Assembly (NCBI RefSeq): GCF_901933205.1
Contig: NC_044574.1
Coordinates: 5,788,733 to 5,852,732 of the forward strand
Direction of reading: 5' to 3'
DNA: 64,000 nt
Source of the DNA: Camarhynchus parvulus
Taxonomy: Eukaryota > Chordata > Aves > Passeriformes > Thraupidae
Made by a program: the position numbers and the translations under genes. Shown here in pieces: positions 13,701 to 22,515 of this stretch. Position 1 is the first letter of the stretch; every line of letters starts with the position of its first letter. A model generated the notes under the pieces. It was not told where the DNA came from. It was given only the letters and a program-made list of their open reading frames with translations, and did no database searches.

Positions 13701-15677
13701 CTGCAGAGGACAAGACAGAATCCTCTGGTCAGGGACTGTTGCTCCTTGCCTGGGTGCTCAGAAATGGGGTGTAGCAGCAGTGCATCCTGGATTTGGAGAA
13801 AGGAGCAGTACCTGGCATTAGCCTGAACTCCCACCACAGCCCAGCTCGCAGGAGGGTGCACAGCGAAAGTTTGGAGGTGCAAGATATTACCCCAAATTTA
13901 GCATAGACAGTGCTGAGCTGGATCAGGCATGAAGCTGCTGCTGGAGAGGCACACACTGGGGAAGGAAAAGCTGTTTTCTCCCTTCATTTCAGCTAAAGGG
14001 AGTGAAGTCCAAAGCAAAGGAGAAAGAGGCTCAGCAGGACTCATCCATACACCCCAGGGTCCGTGCCACCTGAAGCTCATCCATGCCCTGGGAAGTTCTA
14101 TGGCCATTCCGTACACTGGGGAGTCCCGGCACTGCACAGCCTGTCCCTGCACCTGGAGCTGCCTCACACAGCCCTGGGTCTGGCCGTGCACTGGAAGGCT
14201 CCGTGCACCCCTACGTTTTGTGGCTGCTCTGTGTTTTGTGTGGTCTCGGCACCCCAGAGCTGCTCTGTGCACCCCACGGTCCATCCATGCACCAGAGATT
14301 CTGTGTAGTCCACGGCCCCTCTGTGCATTGCGGGGTCCCAGGACCCTAAAACCTGTCCCTGCACCCGGAGCCGCTCCATGAACCCAGGGCCATCCGTGCT
14401 CTGGGACAGTCCGTGGCTGCTCTGTGCTTTGGGGCGTCCCTGCACCCCACAGTCGCTCCATGCGTCCCAAGCTCTGTCCGTGCACTGAGGGACTCTGCAC
14501 TCCCAGTGGCCGCTTCGTGCTTTGGGGAGTGCCGGCACCCCAGAGCCATTCTGTGTGCTGGGGGATCCCGCGTGCATCCCGCAGCCTGTCCATGCACTGG
14601 GAAGCTCGGTGCATTCACTGCCACTTCGTGTACCGAGGGGTCCCGGCATCCCACAGCCTGTCCCTGCAATCCAGAGCCGCTCCACGCGCTGTAAAAATCC
14701 GCGCACCCCGCGGCCGCTCTGTGCTTTGCGGAGTCCTGCCACCCCGGAGCCGCTCCGTGCACCGGGGGACTCCGTGCAACTCACGGCCCCTTCGTGCATT
14801 CAGAGCCCCAGCACCCCAGAGCCTGTCCCTGCGCCCGGAGCCGCTCCAGGCAGCCCGGGACCCGTCCGTGCCTCCAGAGACTCCGTGCACCATGCGGCCG
14901 CTCCGTGCATTAGGGGGGGTCTCTGCACCCCAGAGTTGCTCCGTGCACCCCGAGCTCCGTCCGTGCACTGGGAGCCTCCACACACCCCGTGGCCCCTCGT
15001 GCATTGGGGGGTCCCAGTACCCCGGAGCTGTCCGGGGATCTCTCAGTGTACTGAGGGCTCCTTGCACTCCAGAGCCTCTCCATGCGCTGGGAAGCTCCGT
15101 GCACCCCATGGCCGCTCAGTGCACTGGGGAGTCCCGGCACACCAGATCCTGTCCCGGCACCCCGGAACAGCTCCGAGTACTGGGGGTCCCGGCAGCCCAG
15201 AGTTTGTCCCGTCACCCTGAAGCCGCTCCGTGCACTCCATGGCCACTGCATGCATTGGGGGACGCCAGCACCCTGCAGCCACTCTGTGCTTTGGGGGGTC
15301 CCTGCAGCCACTCTGTGCTTTGGGGGTCCCTGCAGCCCGGAGCCCCTCCGTGCACTCCGGGTCCGTCCGTGCTCCCGGAGGCTCCGTGCACCCCGCGGCC
15401 GCCCCGCGCTCCGGGCGCTCCGCGCACCGCGCGGCCGCTCCGCGCTGCGGGGCTCCGAGCCCCCCGCGCCCCGCAGCACCCAGGGCTGCCTCACCTGGAC
15501 GTGCTTGTCCACGGCGGCGAAGGCGGCCCGTTTCTTGGCCTCCTCTGCCATGGTGCCGCCGAGCCGCCCGCGGGAGAAGCCGCGCCGCGCCGCCGCCCGC
15601 CCCGTTCGGACCCTCCCTGGCGGCCGGGCAGCCAGGGGCGTGCTCCGGAGCAGGGCGAGCCGGCCGGGGAGCCGCAT
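1612..15677 (-). CDS. RPIA: Ribose-5-phosphate isomerase A, coding exons 1-8 (3' end outside window)
   Basis: The enzyme interconverts ribulose 5-phosphate and ribose 5-phosphate in the non-oxidative pentose phosphate pathway (family knowledge). Eight minus-strand exons have GT-AG borders and phases that join without a break, giving 203 codons from the Met at 15551. In that numbering the phosphate loop GIGSGST is 25-31, DGADEVD 84-90, KGGGG 97-101 and LTQEK 103-107. Asp84, Asp87, Lys97 and Glu106 correspond to the catalytic Asp81, Asp84, Lys94 and Glu103 of E. coli RpiA. The Met at 15551 sits in a strong Kozak context (CACCATGG) and gives a core of usual family length. An in-frame Met at 15677 adds 42 Arg-rich residues, and I used it as the outer limit. 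The final exon, about 33 residues in other vertebrates, was not found and must lie left of position 1. The gene is head to head with EIF2AK3. Confidence 0.97.
1712..2844 (-). other. RPIA introns 7 and 6
   Basis: Introns 1712-2195 and 2338-2844, interrupted only by exon 7. No repeats or other genes seen. Confidence 0.85.
2196..2337 (-). CDS. RPIA: RPIA coding exon 7
   Basis: This 142-nt exon completes the split Arg and encodes 48 residues, including [17 protein letters not shown] and [14 protein letters not shown]. The acceptor is CTCTCAG and the donor GTGAGT. The VVELRM segment is nearly invariant in animal RPIA. Confidence 0.97.
2845..2913 (-). CDS. RPIA: RPIA coding exon 6, catalytic Glu
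   Basis: This 69-nt exon reads [20 protein letters not shown] and then ADY, with catalytic Glu106. The acceptor is TTGCAG and the donor GTGAAG, leaving a split Arg codon AG|G completed by exon 7. Confidence 0.96.
3204..3228. repeat. GACA microsatellite
   Basis: About six uninterrupted GACA units in RPIA intron 5, ending 11 bp from exon 5 on the intron side. Confidence 0.95.
3239..3303 (-). CDS. RPIA: RPIA coding exon 5, catalytic Asp motif
   Basis: This 65-nt exon contains [16 protein letters not shown], with catalytic Asp84, Asp87 and Lys97 (short-start numbering). It ends in the split codon GG|T, followed by donor GTGAGC. A GACA microsatellite begins 11 bp beyond the exon in the intron. 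Confidence 0.97.
3758..4018 (-). mobile_element. CR1 LINE 3' fragment
   Basis: Minus-oriented CR1 3' region. It has the CCACCACTGCCCTGGGCAGC block and the CAGTGCTTGACCA block in the expected order. It lies in RPIA intron 4. Confidence 0.8.
4140..4199 (-). CDS. RPIA: RPIA coding exon 4
   Basis: Sixty nt encode [20 protein letters not shown] in phase 0. The acceptor is CACAG and the donor GTAAGT. This is the well-conserved segment ahead of the catalytic Asp motif. Confidence 0.97.
4855..5765 (-). mobile_element. CR1 LINE, long 3' fragment
   Basis: Minus-oriented CR1 copy of about 0.9 kb in RPIA intron 3. It starts at the 3' end (CACAGAATTGTTTAG) and runs back into the 3' part of the reverse-transcriptase ORF. 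It includes the GGCAGCCTGG and CTGGACACCCTCC blocks and an internal CCAT/CCGT repeat at 5586-5646. Confidence 0.85.
5586..5646. repeat. CCAT/CCGT tetranucleotide repeat inside a CR1
   Basis: Interrupted run of CCAT, CCGT and CCCT tetramers embedded in the long CR1 copy. Confidence 0.9.
7971..8026 (-). CDS. RPIA: RPIA coding exon 3
   Basis: This 56-nt exon gives A(split)[18 protein letters not shown]. The acceptor is CTGCAG and the donor GTGAGT. The phase matches exons 2 and 4 exactly. The residues match the conserved stretch after the phosphate loop. Confidence 0.96.
8027..10031 (-). other. RPIA intron 2
   Basis: One short CR1 tail at 9150-9245; otherwise nothing recognised. Confidence 0.8.
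9150..9245 (+). mobile_element. CR1 LINE 3' end fragment
   Basis: GGATTGGAGGATCTTGGAGG followed by a TTTTCCACCCTTAATGAGTC tail resembles a diverged CR1 3' terminus, plus orientation. Confidence 0.55.
10032..10092 (-). CDS. RPIA: RPIA coding exon 2
   Basis: Encodes [20 protein letters not shown] plus one base of the next codon (61 nt). It carries the glycine-rich GSGST phosphate-binding loop. The acceptor is GCAG before 10092 and the donor is GTAGGA after 10032. Confidence 0.97.
10093..15494 (-). other. RPIA intron 1
   Basis: From 10093 to about 14049 nothing recognisable is seen. From 14050 to 15480 it is the GC-rich minisatellite, running to just inside the exon 1 donor. Confidence 0.85.
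14050..15480. repeat. GC-rich degenerate minisatellite in RPIA intron 1
   Basis: About 1.4 kb is built from imperfect units of roughly 30 bp that combine CTCCGTGCAC, GGGGGGTCCCGGCACCCC and GAGCCTGTCCCTGC modules. Recurrences of the TCCCGGCACCC module fall at spacings that are mostly near multiples of 30 bp (for example near 14124, 14247, 14527, 14641, 15130, 15187). A near-perfect 28-29 bp doublet is at about 15288-15336. It ends close to RPIA exon 1. Long open frames on both strands are a by-product of the repeat. Confidence 0.85.
15495..15677 (-). CDS. RPIA: RPIA coding exon 1
   Basis: The core start MAEEAKK begins at 15551 and the exon ends DKHVQ at 15495, followed by donor GTGAGG (phase 0). 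The same frame stays open upstream to an ATG at 15677. This adds 42 residues with 11 Arg and no Asp or Glu, resembling a mitochondrial presequence. The frame continues further up, but there is no earlier ATG near; the codon at 15761 is GTG. Which start is used cannot be settled from sequence. The Met at 15551 has the better Kozak context. Confidence 0.9.
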
Positions 15678-15791
15678 GCCGGCGCGGCCCGCCCCCGGGG
15701 GGCTCTTCCTCACGGGCTGCAGGCCTGGGCCGTGCCGGCTCCTCTCCTCCTCCGCCTCCACCTCCTCCTCCTCTTTCTCCTCCGCCAGGAG

Positions 15792-15806
15792 GCTGGGACT
15801 TGTAGT
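15792..15806 (-). promoter_or_regulatory. ZNF143/THAP11-type motif, minus strand
   Basis: Read on the minus strand this is ACTACAAGTCCCAGC, a very close match to the ACTACAnnTCCCAG core bound by ZNF143 and THAP11 at many TATA-less promoters. Confidence 0.65.
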
Positions 15807-15820
15807 GCAGCGAGAGGCGA

Positions 15821-15840
15821 ACTACAGCTCCCACAATGCC
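15821..15840 (+). promoter_or_regulatory. ZNF143/THAP11-type motif, plus strand
   Basis: ACTACAGCTCCCACAATGCC matches the extended ZNF143 consensus, including the trailing ATGC. It lies 14 bp from the oppositely oriented copy at 15792-15806, so the pair forms an everted arrangement. Confidence 0.7.
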
Positions 15841-17007
15841 AGACAGTCCTCGGAGCCACTTGTTGCATCGATGTGTAAGTACCGAGTACTTGCTAAGCTC
15901 CGAGAAACCCATTCCAGAGGCTGGAAAGGTTCAGGCATTTCTACAAAGAGCAGAGGGATGCGGGGTGTCCCACCGGGAAGTGCTGGGGAGGAGGAAGGAT
16001 GATGGCGGGAGTCCCTGCAGGAGGCCAGGCAATGCACTGAGCTCAGGGAGTTACTGGAACTCTGGCCAGGCTGCCACAGGTTTTGAGGAAGAGCCTTTCT
16101 TGGACTTTCACTTAAACTTTAGCACGATCTCCCTCGAAAGTAGCAACATGGGCATGAAAAATGCCAGGGGTCCTCTGGGCACGTGGTATCAACCAGCACT
16201 TAGTCCTTACCCCACCGTGCAGGAGGGTCAGGACAAAACCCCACGGAGATCTCCTGTTCTGAAGCACACAGAGCCGTTTTTTATTTGCCATAACTTTTCC
16301 CTCTAGCCTGGGTTGACCTTTGATGGAGTTGTTTCTGAAACATACTAGAGAAGCACAGCAACCTTGAAGTCCCTGTACAGGAACATTTTCACTCCTGTGA
16401 GCCACATTAGGACCATTCACAAGCACTTCAATCTCTCTCAAGCTGCAATCCCACAAAGAGGGATGAGAATTGCAGGTATTTACCCCTTTACTACTCACTC
16501 CAAGGTCAGGCCACAATTCGTAGAGAATAATCTTTTTATTTTCTCAACAGAAAAGCTGCCGCTGACTTCTCTTTTTTAATTCTGTGTATGACTGGCTTGC
16601 TTTTGCTGCCAACCTCTGATTCTGCTGTGATTTTCAAGGACTAGAAACATTTCCTTTTGTTCTCCCTGGGCCGGCACATCAGCCCTTGAACAATGGGGTG
16701 GGATTTCAACAAAGACTCTATTATCATTGCCCGGGCTTATCTCATCTCCGTGAGGCCTTACCTTTCTGTTCAGAGCAGGTGACTCGATTTTAAGAGCTGC
16801 ACGTGGTTCTGTGCAGCGGTTCAGTGTTTTCTGCCAGCTGGCAACGATTTTTCCTGCAAGTTACCCATTTGAAAGGGTACATACACACATCTAGTGGGAT
16901 ATATATTTAGAGGGAATCAGACCTAAGCACTGCTCTCTTCCATGATGCAAGAAGGGTAAAACTGAAGGAGCAGCTGACTGAGCTTTGGGAGACATTACAA
17001 GAGCAGG

Positions 17008-17275
17008 TAGTGACAGGACAAGGGGGAATGGCTTTAAACTGATAGTAGGTTTAAATTAAATATTAGGGGAAAAATTTACTGTGAGGGTGGTGAAGCACTG
17101 GAACAGGTTGCCTAGAGAAGCTGTGGCTGCCCCAGTGTTTAAAGCCAGATTGGAAGGAGCTCTGGGCAACTTAGTCTAGTGGAAGGTGTCTGCCCACAGC
17201 AGGGGCTTGAAACGAGATGATCTTCAAGGTCTTTTCCAACCCAGGCCACTTCATGATTCTATGATGATTCTGTTC
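17008..17275 (+). mobile_element. CR1 LINE 3' fragment
   Basis: Contains CTGTGAGGGTGGTGAAGCAC, GAAGCTGTGGCTGCCCCAG and TGATCTTCAAGGTC blocks, and the ATGATTCTATGATGATTC terminus. It is a typical CR1 3' end in plus orientation, between the two genes. Confidence 0.88.
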
Positions 17276-18215
17276 AGTATCCTAAGTATTTGACTGAAAT
17301 GAAGAACAGTCACTAGGGTTTTGTGTTGACTTAGGAAGCCCAATACTGGGCTTCTCTCAAATCTCACTGTTGTGGGGAGTGTTAGTGCAGAAGTGTGGGA
17401 TGATAAATCTGTTGTACACTCAGAGCAACCGCTGATAGCTTTGGCTTGAAAAACATCTTGCAGTGCCTGGGGAAACACAAACATTTCCACTTCCAGATAA
17501 TGACCTTTCTGTTAGCAATTTATCTAAATCTGTTGGTGAGTTACAGGTCCAGTGAAAGCAGAAAATCTTTCATTTATGCTGTACTGAGCCTTGCCTGTGC
17601 ACTAAAGATTGGTATTGGGCATTTTAGAAACGGATCTTCTGTGAATTTCAGCAACAACCAGCTCTGTTTGCAAACAGCTCAAAGTCCTTTTGTACAAGCC
17701 TGTTTTTGTCCCATGTCAAAGCTTCTCCAGAAGCCAACTCTCACCCTGTGTGCTTCAGTGCCAGGAGGTGTTTGAACCTGCTTTGAACAGACATTCCACC
17801 TGTCAAACAGCAACTAGGAGGTGTTAACCCCAACCAAAACCATGCTGAGGAACGGAGCAGCTCAGCCCTTTCAGGCTGTCAGGGCGACTGCGTGACTCCG
17901 GGTGCTGAATTCTGCATCTGAGGCTGAAATTACATGGTAGGAAAATTACATGGTAGCTGAGATAACAGCTTGCTGTTGACAAAAAGGGAAGAGCCTGCTC
18001 TTCACTGCCTTCAGTCACCATCCACACGCAGCCTGGCTACAGTTTATGCTGGTGCTGGCATTCCTATCACCCTGTGCTGATTCACCTTGCCATTAAGGCA
18101 AGAAAAGGCAGCTTCTTCTTACCAGGTGAGTGAGGTTGAATTGGGTCAGTCAAATTTAATATATCTCTCTGAAAGGGAGTTTTGTAACTGGCTTAAGCTG
18201 CCCTGTCTAAGACAG

Positions 18216-18231
18216 AAAAAAAAAAAAAAAA
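18216..18231. repeat. Poly(A) run
   Basis: Sixteen A residues in the intergenic region, with no clear retrocopy in front of it. Confidence 0.9.
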
Positions 18232-19809
18232 GGAGCATTCCCACCTTATGGTCCATCACTTGCCAAGTTTTCCTGCTACTTCCATGTGTTGGCAGAGAGC
18301 TGCTCTTTCTGAAAGGTAAGGCAACCAAAAAAATCAAGGTCAGTTTTCCTTGACCTTTCCTGAGGAAGGTAGCAAGATCTATCAGTTGGGAGAGGGAAGG
18401 CTGTGGGACAGTCTTCCATGGCAGGCTTAACCCAGCCTAAACCAGCTGGAAAAGTGGATTCTAACCCGAGTGAAATCCTGGTGAAGGCACAGCCCCTCTG
18501 GGTGGCAGATGGGTTGATCCAATTAACTACTCCTCTCTCACTGATTAGGCATGAAACAGCTAAAATCCAAGATCCGTGATAGTAAAACTTCAGTAACACA
18601 CTGGTGAATCCAAGTGGAAGATGGAGATTTCCCAGACAAACTCTCTTTCTGCTTGGCAGGAGCACTCCAAGCCTGTCACATCCCTGCAATTTACATTCCT
18701 GCAACCTAATTTTTTGTCCTGCAAACTCCAGTTCAGTGACATTTCCTCTGAATAACGCCTGCCTCCCTGCTTGTCTCTGGATTGATCAGTCGGGTGAAGA
18801 ATTACTCAGTTTTATTCTGCTTGTGAGAAGGCATCAGCAGACGTGCCGGTATGCTAATTACAGCATATGTAGATTTTGGGAGGTGTGGATTCTCCTGGAA
18901 AAGGGAGGCACTGGGAATGGCCCTGGGCACAGGGCAGCCACGAGGTGGCACGCTGGGCTTTCACTGCTGCGCCTTGCTCTCCCAGGAGCAAGTTATTCGG
19001 GAAAAGCAGGCAGATCTTCAGTGGAGTTATGTAAAACACCATTCCTGTTAGCATCCATCCATCCTGCAAGAGCAGGCTTTGATTTCCACATAAGTGGCTA
19101 GTTAGATTCGAAGTTATTGTCATATGACTGAAATAGATCTCTTATGTCAGTCAAAACAGAATGCAGGATGTGAGTCATGCTTTGCAAAAAGCAGGAAGTT
19201 TGGTTTTGTTGGCAAAAATTTTTAATACAGAGAGAAAATTATAGGGCTGCATTGCCATGTTTGTCATAAGGATTTGAGAATAACGTTGTCCATCCCTTGG
19301 AGAAATGTTTCCAAAACAAGAAAAATAAGAGCATTTGCATTCTGATTATTATTCATTATTCCTCGGTGCCACGGAACCTAGGAGGAGTCTAGAAGGAAAC
19401 TGTACTCTGGTGAGAAGTGCCAGATCCTCCCCAAAATAAAAGGCTGCGATTGGGAGGCTGCTGCTCTGGGGCGGGGGTGGGAGGGAACGCGAGAGAATGA
19501 GGTCATGCTCGGGGTGGTTGTTGTTCTGCCTGAAGTGTGATAAACCTTCGTGACCCAGCACAAAGGTACAGGTGCAAGTCTAGTCGTGCAATATCCCGAT
19601 ATTCTGGAAGTTTCTGGGGTCTGTGGTTGTCTCTGAGTCCCTCAAATAAGTGGTGGGACAAGAGATAAGTTACTGTAAAAAGCATGGCAAGGAATCAGCT
19701 TTTCTTCATTGTCTAGGAATATAATGGAGTTTAAAATTTAACTAAATTTACCCTTCAACATGACTGTTCAAAACATCACCATGCAAAAAAAAAAAAAAAT
19801 GGATTTAAA

Positions 19810-20100
19810 TGGAGACAGGTGCAGGGGAGGGCAAGTCAGAGCAGAGAGCCAAATGTGTAAGGGAAGAATAAAAGCCTTTGGCTTGGTTTGCCTAGAGAAA
19901 CAAGGAATTTGATTACTCTTTATAAACATATGAACGGTAGACACTCAAGAGAGAGGAGTTATCTAAATAAAGAAAATAGTAGCACAAGAACATATGGGTA
20001 CAGTAATAGAATGTCATTTAAGTTACTAAAAATGACATGTGCCATTTGGCAGGTGGCACAGGGTAAATTCTTTTGGACTTTGTTATAATGAGGGAAGTAA
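19810..20100 (+). mobile_element. Old L3/CR1-like LINE 3' segment
   Basis: The segment around GCCTAGAGAAACAAGG and CTCTTTATAAACATATGAAC resembles the 3' non-coding-proximal part of ancient CR1/L3 LINEs, strongly decayed. It follows a poly(A) run at 19785-19799. Confidence 0.45.
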
Positions 20101-20529
20101 AAAAACCCAAAGAAAGGTCCCTGGATTGCAATTCAGTGGTTGGCTGGGGAGGGGTGTTTGTGACCTGCGTTTGCATACACCTGGTGCTCTAAAAGAGCTA
20201 TATTTCCAAATCATCAGAAAATAAGAGTGCAAGCAGGAGGAAAAAAATTAGGTACCAGTCTAAAAATGACAATTATGAGCTCTTTTTAAAGAATTCATTG
20301 GGCAATCAAAGAGCCACAACTTCAAGAGAGAAAAAACATTGACAACTCTTGTTTTATTAATGGACTGGAGAGTGTGAGTAAAATTAAAAAGAAATAGCCA
20401 AAATGGAGAAAGCAGGAAATAAGGAAGTGTTGGTATAAATGAGAAGCTGTGAGAAGCTGAGTAGTTATTGGAAGTGAAGCACATCAAAGGAAATCCATAG
20501 CTGGCAAGGCTAAATCCCAGAAAACCCTA

Positions 20530-21370
20530 GAAGTGAATGGTACAGGCCCATTACTAGATGGACATGATTAAAATGTCAATAACAATGCAGAAGTGTTCAT
20601 TGAACATTTATGATCTGTGTTTGTAAAGAAGCAGGAAGATACATGTGTGGGGGGTCACCTGACAGTGATGTGATTCATTTCAGTGCATTAGTGACCAGTG
20701 GAGCTCTTGTCTTCCAGGGATAACTGTGGCCCAGGAGGTTGGAAACAGCTGACTGCAGACTTGTGTGTTGACATTCCTCATCAGTGAGCCTTGATTGACC
20801 AGGGCAATTCTAGGAGGCTAAAAAAGTGCCAGGCTGGTGCCTGTCTTCAGGAGAGGAGGCTGCATGATATGGAGGAAATGTAGATTTAATAACATCAGAT
20901 CTGTGGATAATGTTCTGGATCAACACCAAAAAAGGGTGTTATGTCACTCATTAAAGAATTAGTAATGCCAGTCGGAGGTCTAATAGAAATCTCATTTCAT
21001 GCTTCTAAAAGACAACAAATAATTCAATTTCCTGCAAAAGGAAGGAAAGCTGTAATAAACTTTTAAAAGCATTTTTACTTAGAACTGCACAATATTTTAA
21101 TTAAACAGGGTAATAAAGCATCAGTGAAGAATACATTAAACACTGGTCACAGAGATTATTTTTTTATAAGTGGTTATAAATCACTATTGAATAAGGCAAT
21201 GTCTAATAGGACCCTTCAGGATCATATGTGCTGTACTACACACATACGTAATCAATATTTTCATTAGTCATTTGGAAGTAAATACAAAATCAGCCCTAAT
21301 CCAATTTGCAGATGACATCCTCATCAGTTGGGTGGTACCATCAGGATCACGAAGGACTGTTCTTCAAAAT
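20530..21370 (+). mobile_element. Old L3/CR1-like LINE relic with reverse-transcriptase motif
   Basis: One frame at 21254-21325 reads NIFISHLEVNTK and then FADD (21305-21316), the catalytic motif of CR1-group reverse transcriptases. Upstream, 20583-20650 resembles the AEVFxxHFxSVF segment and 21170-21215 the segment ahead of the motif. Frames are broken throughout, so it is a dead copy. Confidence 0.6.
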
Positions 21371-21465
21371 ATGGTAAACTGGGTCTGGAAAAAACGGGGG
21401 AAAAACTAACCCTGAAGGGGACAATTATATGTATCATTTATATCAAGTATACAATGAACAGGGAC

Positions 21466-21640
21466 TCACAGAATGACTCGGGTTGGAAGGGACCTCAAAG
21501 ACCATCTCGTTCCAGCCCATGCCATGTGCAGGGACACCTTCCACCAGCCCGGGTTCCTCTGAGCCCCATCCAGCCTGGCCTGTCCTGGAACACTTCAGGG
21601 ACAGGGCATTCACAATTTCCCAGGACAGATCTGTGAACAC
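21466..21640 (-). mobile_element. CR1 LINE 3' fragment
   Basis: Begins CACAGAATGACTCGGGTTGG and continues AGGGACCTCAAAGACCATCT, the reverse complement of the CR1 3' end. It truncates the older LINE relic to its left and lies about 0.5 kb before the EIF2AK3 CpG island. Confidence 0.85.
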
Positions 21641-21813
21641 ATGGAGGGAACACGACTTTAAGGTACCGCAGGGGCTTCCTGGGGCTGCTAACACACCTGG
21701 CCAAAGTGCTGGGGTTAGTGGTCCTGGGGCTGTGTGTGCTGGGGTGGGGGGCCACAGAAAGCCCTCACAAAGATGAGGTGACCTGGGGTCAGCACAGGGC
21801 CCATTTCGGTACC

Positions 21814-21826
21814 AGGGTTAGGGTTA
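21814..21826. repeat. Short telomere-like stretch
   Basis: AGGGTTAGGGTTA is two TTAGGG-type units. It is too short to infer telomeric origin. Confidence 0.5.
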
Positions 21827-22111
21827 CGTGTACCGCCCAAACAGCCGGGGGGGGCACCACCGAATGACAGAATCAAATCGGCTGGACAAGACCTGTAAGC
21901 TGACCGAGTCCCCGGTCTGTCCCACAGCCCAAGGGCGCTCAGCGCCGTGCCCGCTCCGCCTTGGCCACCCCCGGGCCCTCCCTCCCTCGCGGCCCGCTTC
22001 CCGCCCGACGGCTCCATTCCGCTCCGGCCTGGGGGGGCGCTTTCTGCGCCCGCCCCCCCCCGCGCCGGGTGGTGCGTGCCGCTGGCCCCGCCCTGCCGGC
22101 GCCGAGGAACA

Positions 22112-22515
22112 GCCACGTCTCCAGCCCGACCGAGGAAGGGGCGGGGCCACGTCGCCCGCGCGCCAGACGGCAGCCAATCGGCGGGCGGGCCGGTGAATCA
22201 TGCGCTCGGCAATTGGCCGGCGCGGCGGTAGAGGAGGGGGAGAGAGCGGCGTGGCTCTGATTGGCCCGGCGGGCTCTGTTGACAAACACCCAGCTCCTCC
22301 CCGCCCCCCGCCGCCAGGTGCGCCAATCAGAAGGAAGCGGCGGGCTGAGCGGCGTGGCCGCGGACCAATGGAATGCGTGTCCGCCTCGCAGGGGCGGGTG
22401 CGCGCGGGGTGCCGGTACGTGGCGGGCGGGCGGGCGTGGCGCGGCGGGCAGGGCTGCGCGCGCGGCGGGCGCCCATTCTGTGGCGGCGACAGCGGCGACA
22501 GCGACAGCAGCGTTC
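22112..22515 (+). promoter_or_regulatory. EIF2AK3 promoter, CpG island with CCAAT cluster
   Basis: The DNA is CpG-dense and TATA-less. It has GC boxes (GGGGCGGGG at 22139-22147 and GGGGCGGG near 22391), two CCACGTC motifs (near 22113 and 22147; ATF6/XBP1-like core) and five CCAAT boxes. The transcription start is inferred to lie after the last CCAAT box, about 22400-22500. The CpG island spans roughly 21920-22830. Confidence 0.65.
22174..22369. promoter_or_regulatory. Five CCAAT boxes (NF-Y sites)
   Basis: CCAAT on the plus strand is at 22174-22178, 22323-22327 and 22365-22369. The reverse, ATTGG, is at 22212-22216 and 22260-22264. Centre-to-centre spacing is about 38, 48, 63 and 42 bp. None has the CCAAT-N9-CCACG spacing of a canonical ER stress element. 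Confidence 0.7.

Larger units (their letters stand above)
15679..15880 (-). promoter_or_regulatory. RPIA promoter and 5' leader, CpG-rich, TATA-less
   Basis: The DNA upstream of the RPIA starts is GC- and CpG-rich and has no TATA box. It carries a polypyrimidine run at 15741-15786 (GGA-rich on the RPIA strand) and two ZNF143-type motifs just above it. The transcription start is inferred to lie roughly between 15680 and 15790. Placement comes from gene order and motifs, not from transcript data. Confidence 0.6.
15881..22111. other. Intergenic region between RPIA and EIF2AK3
   Basis: Holds CR1 copies (17008-17275, 21466-21640), old LINE relics (19810-20100, 20530-21370) and poly(A) runs. No coding exon is recognised. 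A divergent non-coding transcript from either promoter is possible but not shown. Confidence 0.75.

Noticed and set aside
15762..15780. Extension of RPIA upstream of 15677 to a start at 15761
   Set aside because: The codon at 15761 is GTG, not ATG; no upstream ATG supports it.
14164..15912. Long open frames on both strands, up to 484 codons, between RPIA intron 1 and its promoter
   Set aside because: They are produced by the GC-rich minisatellite, which has few stop codons. They are open in several frames at once and resemble no protein.
21814..21826. Interstitial telomere repeat
   Set aside because: Only about two TTAGGG units, which can arise by chance.
22100..22400. Canonical ER stress element CCAAT-N9-CCACG
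   Set aside because: No CCAAT box has CCACG at the required spacing on either strand; the closest is CGTGG-N5-ATTGG at 22250-22264.
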